This document shows, piece by piece, positions 56,829-64,000 of a DNA stretch of 64,000 nt. The DNA comes from Clostridia bacterium (GTDB taxonomy: Bacteria; Bacillota; Clostridia; Oscillospirales; SIG627), in NCBI GenBank assembly GCA_017467865.1, contig JAFUKG010000032.1:181681-245680 (forward strand), given 5' to 3'. The notes under the pieces are model-generated. The model was not told the DNA's origin, did not search any database, and worked only from the letters and a program-made list of their open reading frames with translations. Both the position numbers and the translations under genes were made by a program. The first letter of the stretch is position 1. Each line of letters opens with the position of its first letter.

Positions 56829-59800
56829 CTATTTGATATATTTTTCTGCCTCAACCGAGTAGTTATAGATAGCTCTTGCAAGGTTTTTAAGCTTTGCATC
56901 TGTTGAGTTATAAGTGAGCTTTACGTAATTGAGAACGCTGTAAGTTACAGAAATTTCGTTTCCGTCAGAATCTGTAAGGGTTACCGTGTAGCGTGTATCG
57001 AGATTTCCTGCGTCTATATCAGGTATATCCACAAAGAGATACTTATTTGAGCTCTCTGCCGTTATTATATTCTCCACGCTGAAGCCTGAAGCGTCTGAGG
57101 TAAGTCCCTCAAGGACAGTCTCGTCGTTTACCTTGAAGTAGTGTCGGATTGACACTGTGTCCTCAAGGATAAGAGAGGTGGAGTGATGCTCGATGGGAGC
57201 GTTTTCGGTGTAGGTAGTGGTCTTTGCGGGGTTGGTGATATTCTGAATAGCACTTGTATCGGCAGCCACCTCATCAAGAGCATCAGCGGTGTCAAAGAAG
57301 TTGTCCGCGTTCTTGCAGTATGCTTCAAGTGCCTTTACAAGACCGTTTGCTGCAATGCACTCCTCGTTGCCCGCTTCAACCTGCTTGTTAAATGAGTCAA
57401 TGTAAGAGGAAACGGAGAACTCTGTACTTGGTGCCAGACTAACGAAGGTAGAGGAATCTGTGTAAGCATAAATCCAATCAAACTTTACGTAAACGTTTTC
57501 GTAGTCCTTAGGAGAAACGTAAACTGTGAAATAAGCCGTTCTTCCGTCTGCCTCATAGGAAGCGTAATTCCATCCGTTCCACTTGTTTATAAAGGTATAT
57601 CCTACTTTGGAGCTTATTACCGTACTGCCGTCATATACACTAAACTTAGTCTGCGTGTTTTTATGAGCTACAGACTTATCAATGTCGAAGTAGAATTTAA
57701 GTCCTATCTGTCCGTCGAGAATAAGACTTGCTCCCTTGAAGAGCATAACTGCAGAAGGTGTTGTTGCCGTTGCCACTTCACTTTCAAAGTGAGAGTCATC
57801 TGCCAGAGCCTTAACCTGATAGTAGGTGTTTGCTCTTGTAAGGGTCAAAGTTTTACTTGTATGCTCTGTCCAGGTCTCGCCGTTGTCTGCCGAATAAGCG
57901 TAGGTCACATCCTCGTCGTAATTGGAAATCGTAAGAGTATTCTTCTTAGAATTGATAGTAACTACAGGTGTTGTATGCTGAGTTTTAAGCACGTAGTCAG
58001 CAGGGTCAAACATCAATTCAAAGCTTGCAAGACCCGAGCCCATCTCTGCTTCATCGAACTCGTAGTAGGGATAGCACTGAATACCTATGATATAGCCTTC
58101 TTCGGGAAGATTAAATGCGGAAGCAAGAACTGTATCAGTCTTGCTGTTACTGCTTGAACAGCTTGACATAGCAGTGTATTCAGATACCGTTGTGTCAAGA
58201 TTCAGCACGTAAATAATAAACTTTGATTTAGGACTTGCAGTTGACATCATTTTGTCATTACCGCTTCTTATAAAGGCACGGTATCCAAAGGATGCAAGCA
58301 TATCGGCGGGAATAATTTCATTTCCGTCATATGCATATTTAAACACTGCCGCCTTAGCTTGACCTGCTCTGTCAGAAGAATCCGCTGTAACGTGCTGTCC
58401 GCTGCTTGTTACACAGTAGTTGCTGGGCCAACCGTCAAGATTACCTTCTGCATCAACCGCTGAACGAAAAGGAAGAACGTATCCTGAATCTCCTGTCCAA
58501 TAGCCCGCCATCCAATCGTCTGTGGCTTTTGTCTGAATTGTAGCTGCTGTTTCTGTTATAACAAGGTTTCCTATTTCCTTTTGTTCCTCAGCCGTTCCGC
58601 TTACAAAGAGAACGTAAGGCTCGGAATCTGTGCACTCACCCTCAATGCCGAGAACCTTTACAGAGTAAAGTCCTGCAGGGAAGGTTGTGTCAGCATTCAC
58701 TGAAGTGTAAGTGAGGCTTTCGCCGTTGAGCATATCGGCTGAGCTGATAGGTGCGTACATATAGACAGTACCCTCTGCAGTTCCCGCAAGCTTTCCGTTT
58801 TCGTCTACCGAAAGGTAGTCGGGCTTGGGAACCTGAGGAACGTCTATAGAATACGTGCCGTTAAAGCGAACTCTTATAGAGTAACTCGCCGGATCACTGG
58901 TACAGTTCTTAGGAGTACGACCTACAGTTGTAAGCTTTTCCGGATCAGTCATCCCTGCAAACGGATAAAGCTGGAATCCCACAAGATATCCTTCTGTAGG
59001 AAGAGCAGGTGTCCATGAAGCGGTCTCAAAATTGATACTTCTACTTCTCCATGTACCCGATAAATCATGAGCACTGGTATAGGCTGAACACTTTGTTACA
59101 GTTCCGTCTTTGAGAAGAACATAGGCTACTATTTTTGCTGAAAATTTCTCTTTATAGCTTAAACATCCCTGCCTGTTAACTTGATTATATGAAAGGCTGT
59201 TCACTTCGGAAATAGGAACAATCTGGTCGCTGGCATAAGCATACTTCATATTCAGGCTCTGAACAGTTGTAATTACGTTGCCAAGATAGGTAGCCCTCGC
59301 CGATTCATAAGCAGTTTTGGTTGTGGCATCTATAAATTCAGAGTGACTATCTGCCTTGAAATATTGACCGTAGAAGCTTTCAAGGTTAGCAAGGTAAGTA
59401 GCAAGGTTTGTTTCATTACCTGCTGCAAGGGCTTCAGCTTCTGCAATCGCTTCATCCCAACTGCGACTGTAAAAATATACATTTTTTGTTTTTGCAACAG
59501 AAAGGTGTGAACCCGTAGTTGACAATTCATTGGTATAAAAACTACCTGTCATTGTTGTAAAGGGTCCTTTTCCGCCAAATATACCTGGGTAGAATTTATC
59601 GGAGTCAATACCCTTTATTCTTCCCACCCAGCTTGAGTCTACTGCACTGCTTGTAGCGGGATTAAGTTCACCTTCCGCCCACTTTCTAAGGAAAGTGCTT
59701 CTGGTATTATATTCGCCGTAGACGTAAACGATATCATAATTGCCGCCAAAGGCTTGGTCAGTTGACACTGCATAGAGACCTGCAAGCTTATGGTTATTCT

Positions 59801-61295
59801 CTGAAGTAATCTGAAAGGCACTATCGGTATCAATATTGAGCCCGTTGCCTGCATTATTAAGAGTTGCGGGTGCGGCGTAGTAGGTATCGTCATAGCCTAC
59901 GATAGTGCCAAATCCACCGGGGAGTCCGCCTGTTTTAAAGTCTACGGTTATTGGTGTGCCCTCAACGTACCACATATTAACAGGATAGACCGAAAGAGTA
60001 TACTCTGTGTCATAAATAAGACCTGAAAGACTGCAAGAATAGGTAGTTCTTCTATTCTTCGGCATAAAGTAGTCGCTTATGATTTTCTTTGTAACTGTTT
60101 CCCCTGTTTCCTTGTTGTATGCCTCTATCTTATAATAGCCAACGTAGTTGTCCTCGCCGTCAAGAGCGGGCGTACCTGCGGGGAAGGTGAAGCTTATATC
60201 CTTTGTGGAAAGAGAGGTTACTGTTATTTCGTCACCTTCGTTGAAAATAGGTGCTGTGCTGCTCGCTTCTCTTTCGTCATAGGTGTATTTATAAACGGAT
60301 AAATCTATTTCTTCCTTTGCGCTTTCTGCAATCATTGCAGGAATATCGAGAACCCAGTCACCGCCCTCAATCCAGGTGGGAGTGTTGTCTGATGTAACGT
60401 AGAAGCGCTTCATGGTAACAACGTTTGTAGCACTGTCTATCTGCATAATATATGCCTGTGAGGGGTATGACGTTGCATGGCGCTCTGTTGCATAGGGGTC
60501 GGAAAGCTTGTTTCCGCTGTTTACCGAGCTTGTATACATAAAGGTTGCACCGCCCGCCACCTGATAAATGGAACGGGGGTTAGAGATGGGATAGTGGTTG
60601 TGTCCGCTGATTACAACAAGACGGGGATTAGCCTTAAGGAAAGCCGTAAACTCATCGGTGTTTCTTCCTCTGTCTGCAGTATTATAAAGAGTATCGTCAA
60701 TGGGGTGGTGAATAAGAACGAATATGGGCTTATCCGTGCCATCCTCAAGAGCCTTCGCTACCTCGTCCATTACGTACTGCTCCTGCTCGGCAGACATCTC
60801 ACCCATATAAGTATCGGGTCCAGCGGTGATGAAATGATAACCGCCGATAATCTTATGGCTCTCAGGTGCCTGACCTATCTCTTGTGTAAACACCTCTTTT
60901 GAAAGGTCACACACAGTCTCATCCGTTGCACTGATAGGAAACTCATGATTACCCATAGCAAAGGAAACTACGTCCTTTTGAACGAAATACTGATAGTTTT
61001 CGTTCTCGTCGAGCATATCGTAGAAAGATGCTTCAGGGGTCTCGTCTTGCTGAAAATAAACGATGTCTCCCACAAGTGCAAGACCGTCAATATTTTCCTT
61101 TCCGTCCGCCATAGTAATAAGGTCATTCATTACTCTTTCAAGGAAAAGAGGTTGTTTATGAATGTCCGAAAATACACCGAAGGTTACGGTAGTGTCCTCG
61201 CTGACTGTAGTATCGTCAGCAAATGCGGTAAAAGCTACAGCCGATATAATAAGAATAAAAGCCATAACTATACTGAAAATTCTGTTTTTAAACAT
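56829..61295 (-). CDS. Large secreted metallophosphoesterase with long C-terminal repeat/beta region
   Basis: 1488 residues. A signal peptide ends at AFTAFADD (about 26). Residues 36-300 form a calcineurin-like phosphoesterase with FSDIH, GDIVYF, MGNHEF, HHPID and GHNHY metal motifs, all intact. The remainder includes a fibronectin-like region (350-450), two similar segments with CxYxFAGM/CYPYYEFDEAEMG (about 760 and 1080), a GxTWTEHTSKTLTLTRANTYYQVKA Ig-like domain (about 1160), and a C-terminal alpha-helical part. No LPXTG or dockerin is visible. Substrates unknown; likely glycan or phosphate scavenging outside the cell. Co-transcribed with the peptide gene. Confidence 0.9.
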   Translation of the reverse strand: MFKNRIFSIVMAFILIISAVAFTAFADDTTVSEDTTVTFGVFSDIHKQPLFLERVMNDLITMADGKENIDGLALVGDIVYFQQDETPEASFYDMLDENENYQYFVQKDVVSFAMGNHEFPISATDETVCDLSKEVFTQEIGQAPESHKIIGGYHFITAGPDTYMGEMSAEQEQYVMDEVAKALEDGTDKPIFVLIHHPIDDTLYNTADRGRNTDEFTAFLKANPRLVVISGHNHYPISNPRSIYQVAGGATFMYTSSVNSGNKLSDPYATERHATSYPSQAYIMQIDSATNVVTMKRFYVTSDNTPTWIEGGDWVLDIPAMIAESAKEEIDLSVYKYTYDEREASSTAPIFNEGDEITVTSLSTKDISFTFPAGTPALDGEDNYVGYYKIEAYNKETGETVTKKIISDYFMPKNRRTTYSCSLSGLIYDTEYTLSVYPVNMWYVEGTPITVDFKTGGLPGGFGTIVGYDDTYYAAPATLNNAGNGLNIDTDSAFQITSENNHKLAGLYAVSTDQAFGGNYDIVYVYGEYNTRSTFLRKWAEGELNPATSSAVDSSWVGRIKGIDSDKFYPGIFGGKGPFTTMTGSFYTNELSTTGSHLSVAKTKNVYFYSRSWDEAIAEAEALAAGNETNLATYLANLESFYGQYFKADSHSEFIDATTKTAYESARATYLGNVITTVQSLNMKYAYASDQIVPISEVNSLSYNQVNRQGCLSYKEKFSAKIVAYVLLKDGTVTKCSAYTSAHDLSGTWRSRSINFETASWTPALPTEGYLVGFQLYPFAGMTDPEKLTTVGRTPKNCTSDPASYSIRVRFNGTYSIDVPQVPKPDYLSVDENGKLAGTAEGTVYMYAPISSADMLNGESLTYTSVNADTTFPAGLYSVKVLGIEGECTDSEPYVLFVSGTAEEQKEIGNLVITETAATIQTKATDDWMAGYWTGDSGYVLPFRSAVDAEGNLDGWPSNYCVTSSGQHVTADSSDRAGQAKAAVFKYAYDGNEIIPADMLASFGYRAFIRSGNDKMMSTASPKSKFIIYVLNLDTTVSEYTAMSSCSSSNSKTDTVLASAFNLPEEGYIIGIQCYPYYEFDEAEMGSGLASFELMFDPADYVLKTQHTTPVVTINSKKNTLTISNYDEDVTYAYSADNGETWTEHTSKTLTLTRANTYYQVKALADDSHFESEVATATTPSAVMLFKGASLILDGQIGLKFYFDIDKSVAHKNTQTKFSVYDGSTVISSKVGYTFINKWNGWNYASYEADGRTAYFTVYVSPKDYENVYVKFDWIYAYTDSSTFVSLAPSTEFSVSSYIDSFNKQVEAGNEECIAANGLVKALEAYCKNADNFFDTADALDEVAADTSAIQNITNPAKTTTYTENAPIEHHSTSLILEDTVSIRHYFKVNDETVLEGLTSDASGFSVENIITAESSNKYLFVDIPDIDAGNLDTRYTVTLTDSDGNEISVTYSVLNYVKLTYNSTDAKLKNLARAIYNYSVEAEKYIK

Positions 61296-61346
61296 AATTG
61301 CCTCCCTAAAAATATAAATTTATAATTATTAATTTATAACATTTAA

Positions 61347-61376
61347 ATTATACTATAAGTCACTGACCCGTATCAA
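61347..61376 (-). promoter_or_regulatory. Promoter of the metallophosphoesterase gene
   Basis: Minus strand TTGATA, 18-bp spacer, TATAAT. The rest of 61296-61654 is AT-rich with no gene or repeat that I can see. Confidence 0.6.
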
Positions 61377-61609
61377 TTGACAAAAATACCAAAAGAACGC
61401 CGCATTTTCCTGCTCGAAAAAGTATATTATTAGTAATATTGCAGTAAAATTTTAGATTTCAGGCATTTTTCTTTGGATAACAGTCAAATCTTAACACCCC
61501 TTTTATAAGTCTAAAATATTATAGCATATTGTCAAAATCTTTTCAAGATGTTTCCATAAACTTTTAAATATTTGATAGTTTCACAAATCATTTTATAATA
61601 TCATAGATA

Positions 61610-61650
61610 GAAAAAAAGAAACCGCATACGATACGTCGGTTTCTTTTCAA
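61610..61650 (-). terminator. Terminator of the ior-paaK-ACT operon
   Basis: AAAGAAACCG / CGGTTTCTTT stem followed by T-rich sequence on the minus strand, 5 bp after the ACT gene. Confidence 0.85.
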
Positions 61651-61654
61651 CCTT

Positions 61655-62077
61655 TTATAAATTTTCGGGGTTAAGCATTTCAACGCCCTTGAGTCTAAGT
61701 GCCTTCTCGGCAGCCTCTTCATCGTCTGCCTTCACTACCATGAGTGCCTTTGAAGTATCTCTTGATAGGAATGCATACATATATTCAACGCTTATCTTCT
61801 CCTCGGTGAGGTATCCCAGCACCTTGGCAAGTCCGCCCGTTTCGTCGTCGATATAAACGGCAATTACGTCGGTAGCCTTTGCCACAACACCCGCGTCGCT
61901 CAGGCACTTCTTTGCCTTCTCTGTGTCGTCAACAATGACTCTGAGTATTCCGAAATCAGTTGTATCCGCAATAGAAAGGGCTCTGATATTAACGCCGTTC
62001 TTACCGATAGTGTCAATTATGGCTTCAAGTCTGCCGAATTTATTTTCAACAAATATAGAAAGCTGTTTTATAAACAT
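61655..62077 (-). CDS. Tandem ACT-domain protein
   Basis: 140 residues made of two ACT domains: 1-65 (QLSIFVENKFGRLEAIIDTIGKNGVNIRALSIADTTDFGILRVIV) and 70-140 (DVIAVYIDDETGGLAKVLGYLTEEKISVEYMYAF). ACT domains bind amino acids. Tandem ACT proteins of this type follow PaaK ligases and indolepyruvate oxidoreductases in many Clostridia and archaea, where they may control flux in response to an aromatic amino acid. It starts 12 bp after the ligase gene. The ligand is not established. Confidence 0.93.
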   Translation of the reverse strand: MFIKQLSIFVENKFGRLEAIIDTIGKNGVNIRALSIADTTDFGILRVIVDDTEKAKKCLSDAGVVAKATDVIAVYIDDETGGLAKVLGYLTEEKISVEYMYAFLSRDTSKALMVVKADDEEAAEKALRLKGVEMLNPENL

Positions 62078-62089
62078 ACTCTTTCCTCC

Positions 62090-63394
62090 TTAGCTGAGTT
62101 TTCTCATATCAATTATTCTCTTCGCCTTGCCCTCGCTGCGAACGATTGACTTGGGGTTAACGAGAGTCACCTTGGGACCTATGCCGAGAGTTGAACGCAG
62201 GTTTTCGGAAATCGTCTTTTCCACTCTCTCAATTCCCTTAACGCCATCCGAGAAGAGCTCTTCGCTCATTTCCACCTTTACTTCAAAGGTGTCGTTGTTG
62301 TTTACTCTGTCAACAACGATCTGATAGTTAGGAGTAACGTCACCGCCCACCTTAAGAAGCACCTCTTCAATCTGTGAGGGAAATACGTTTACACCGCGGA
62401 TGATGAGCATATCGTCTGTTCTTCCGTGGGGCTTATTCATTCTCACGTGAGTTCTTCCGCACTTGCAGGGCTCGTAGTTAAGAGAGCATATATCTCTCGT
62501 TCTATAACGGATAAGGGGGAAGCCTTCCTTAGTAATAGTAGTAAATACAAGCTCTCCGTCCTCGCCGGGACCCTTTACCTCCCCTGTGTCGGGGTCAATG
62601 ATTTCGGGTATAAAGTGATCCTCGCAAACGTGCATACCACACTGATATTCACATTCGTAAGAAACACCGGGACCCATAATCTCGGAAAGCCCGTAGATAT
62701 CGTATGCCTTAATATTAAGCTTTTCTTCAATCTGCGCTCTCATTTCCTCTGTCCAAGGCTCTGCGCCAAATATTCCTGCTTTAAGGCTGAGCTTGTCCTT
62801 GAGTCCCATCTCTTCGATGGTTTCGCCAAGGTACATAGCGTATGAGGGGGTACAGCACAACACCGTTGAGCCGAAGTCAATCATAGTCTGTATCTGTCTT
62901 TGAGTATTACCTGCCGAAATGGGAATAGCGGTAGCGCCTATTCTTATCGCACCGTCGTGAGCGCCGAAGCCTCCCGTAAAGAGACCCAGACCGTAGCCAA
63001 CGTGTACGAAGGAGTTTTCATCGGCACCAACGGCAATAAGCATTCTTGCAAAGCAGTCCGCCCACATTTCAAGGTCGTTGTCGGTGTAGCCTACAACTAT
63101 CTGCTTACCCGTTGTACCCGAGGAAGCATGAACACGTCTTATCTCGGACATAGGAGTAGCGAAAAGTCCGTAAGGATAGTAGTCTCGCAGGTCCTGCTTA
63201 TATGAGAAAGGAAGCTTATGTAAATCTTCAATTCCGTGAATATCCGAAGGCTTAAGCCCTTTTTCGTCCATTCTCTTTCTGAAAAGCTCTACCTTTTCGT
63301 ACATTCTTTTTACTTGTGCCACAAGGCGCTCGCTCTGGAGCTTTTCAAGCTCATGACGAGGTAGTGCTTCATATTCGGGTTGCCACATAGCCAT
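62090..63394 (-). CDS. paaK: Phenylacetate-CoA ligase family protein
   Basis: 434 residues from ATG 63394, with AAAGGAG nine nucleotides upstream; an extension to 63430 has no site. It is an AMP-forming ligase of the PaaK class: [24 protein letters not shown], and [20 protein letters not shown], with the C-terminal EGKAKRIID holding the Lys. It joins phenylacetate or a related aryl acid to CoA. In the ior context it may act in aromatic amino-acid fermentation, or in the reverse biosynthetic route. 13 bp after iorB. Confidence 0.93.
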   Translation of the reverse strand: MAMWQPEYEALPRHELEKLQSERLVAQVKRMYEKVELFRKRMDEKGLKPSDIHGIEDLHKLPFSYKQDLRDYYPYGLFATPMSEIRRVHASSGTTGKQIVVGYTDNDLEMWADCFARMLIAVGADENSFVHVGYGLGLFTGGFGAHDGAIRIGATAIPISAGNTQRQIQTMIDFGSTVLCCTPSYAMYLGETIEEMGLKDKLSLKAGIFGAEPWTEEMRAQIEEKLNIKAYDIYGLSEIMGPGVSYECEYQCGMHVCEDHFIPEIIDPDTGEVKGPGEDGELVFTTITKEGFPLIRYRTRDICSLNYEPCKCGRTHVRMNKPHGRTDDMLIIRGVNVFPSQIEEVLLKVGGDVTPNYQIVVDRVNNNDTFEVKVEMSEELFSDGVKGIERVEKTISENLRSTLGIGPKVTLVNPKSIVRSEGKAKRIIDMRKLS

Positions 63395-63407
63395 AATTAT
63401 TTCTCCT

Positions 63408-63965
63408 TTATGCGTTATATCCAAGTTCAAATGCCTTAAGGTTTACGTCGAGGAATTTCGGTGGAACTGTGGTTTTTATGGTTTCCACCCAATTTTCATA
63501 AGGAATATCGGTGCTCTTCGCCATAACGCCGATAAGCACAACGTTAACCGCCTTTATATTTCCTGCCTCTTTTGCAAGACTGAGGGCGTCAACAACTGTG
63601 GCGTCGGGAAGCTTTTCTGCTATATTTTCGGGATATTTCGCAAGTCCCGATATAACGGGCATAGGGTCAATCTTCTGATTATTGACGATAATCTTACCGC
63701 CTTTTTTGAGATAAGGAAGTGCTCTGTAAGCTTCAAGAAGCTCGAACGCAAGTATTATATCCGCTTCTCCCTTGTCAACAATGGGAGAATAAACCTTATC
63801 GCCGTATTTCACGTAGGTTACAACACTGCCTCCGCGCTGACTCATTCCATGAACCTCAGATACCTTAACGTCGTAGCCCTCATTGATAACTGTATTACCG
63901 AGTATTCGGCTGGCAAGGAGTGTTCCCTGTCCGCCGACACCCACTATCATAATGTTCTTTGTCAT
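63408..63965 (-). CDS. iorB: Indolepyruvate:ferredoxin oxidoreductase subunit beta
   Basis: 185 residues, full length for the small subunit. It starts [55 protein letters not shown] in pieces, the signature of the gamma-like IorB fold. Together with IorA it converts aryl-2-oxo acids (from Trp, Phe, Tyr) to CoA esters and reduced ferredoxin, or the reverse. It follows the IorA gene directly with AAGGAGAG before the start. Confidence 0.93.
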   Translation of the reverse strand: MTKNIMIVGVGGQGTLLASRILGNTVINEGYDVKVSEVHGMSQRGGSVVTYVKYGDKVYSPIVDKGEADIILAFELLEAYRALPYLKKGGKIIVNNQKIDPMPVISGLAKYPENIAEKLPDATVVDALSLAKEAGNIKAVNVVLIGVMAKSTDIPYENWVETIKTTVPPKFLDVNLKAFELGYNA

Positions 63966-63967
63966 GG

Positions 63968-64000
63968 TTATCTCTCCTTCTTTTCAATGGCGCCGAAAGG
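63968..64000 (-). CDS. iorA: IorA C-terminus, cut by the window edge
   Basis: Only the last ten codons and stop are inside the window. They read PFGAIEKKER, the end of a CxxC..CPFGAIE ferredoxin domain as found at the C-terminus of IorA, and the stop is 2 bp before the iorB start. The identity rests on this tail and the iorB neighbour. Confidence 0.7.
   Translation of the reverse strand, partial: PFGAIEKKER

Noticed and set aside
56829-61295. Dockerin or cohesin in the large secreted protein
   Set aside because: No DxNxDG calcium-loop pairs at the C-terminus or elsewhere.

Overview
The window looks like a chromosomal segment of an anaerobic, spore-forming member of the Clostridia, probably an uncultured gut or rumen lineage. 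Supporting signs are two 2-oxoacid:ferredoxin oxidoreductase loci, the sporulation protein YunB, a CarD-type regulator, three T-box leaders, sigma-A promoters with 17-bp spacers, and strong AGGAGG-type ribosome binding sites. No rRNA, phage, integrase, transposase or CRISPR array is visible.

Layout. 1-5.0 kb: the end of a small gene, a lipoprotein, alanine racemase and a P2-type Ca2+ ATPase. 5.2-12.6 kb (minus): a tight operon UPF0340 - gpsA - secA - membrane protein - asnB. 12.7-18.8 kb: single genes (nitroreductase, two sugar-type enzymes, regulators, deacetylase, HPr-like protein, Cys-rich protein) and tRNA-Val. 19-36.3 kb: three T-box-controlled units for branched-chain amino acids, interrupted at 29.5-32.1 kb by a block of toxin-antitoxin-like and XRE genes. 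36.5-39.7 kb (minus): CapA-like protein, YunB, NadE. 39.8-46.6 kb: two zinc-ribbon membrane proteins around an ABC exporter. 46.7-49.3 kb (minus): CopZ/CopA. 49.6-54.1 kb: ECF sigma, anti-sigma and lipoprotein, then an MBOAT/DHHW acetylation pair. 54.2-56.5 kb: an AraC regulator divergent from a GH109-like oxidoreductase. 56.7-61.3 kb (minus): a 1488-residue secreted phosphoesterase with a 41-residue peptide gene. 61.6-64 kb (minus): ACT protein, PaaK-type ligase, IorB and the tail of IorA.

Main result. By position in the specifier loop, the three T-box leaders read AUC (Ile), GUA (Val) and CUC (Leu). They sit upstream of two XRE-cupin-acyl-CoA synthetase fusions, a ferredoxin/VorBAC/IlvE set, and a LeuA-like protein followed by a TIM-barrel/acyl-CoA ligase fusion. 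T-boxes switch genes on when a tRNA is uncharged, so this set is best read as a biosynthetic salvage route. Branched short-chain acids would be activated to CoA esters, reductively carboxylated to 2-oxo acids and transaminated to Ile, Val and Leu. The enzyme families and leaders are seen; the substrates and direction are inferred.

Most intergenic gaps hold short hairpins separated by direct-repeat linkers whose orientation flips halfway. I see three linker vocabularies (AATTCATG, GTTATGA, and TGCAGAATGATGA). A separate ~110-nt element occurs twice (49.4 and 51.3 kb) with five base-pair changes that keep a 10-bp stem paired. These repeats are the least explained sequences in the window.
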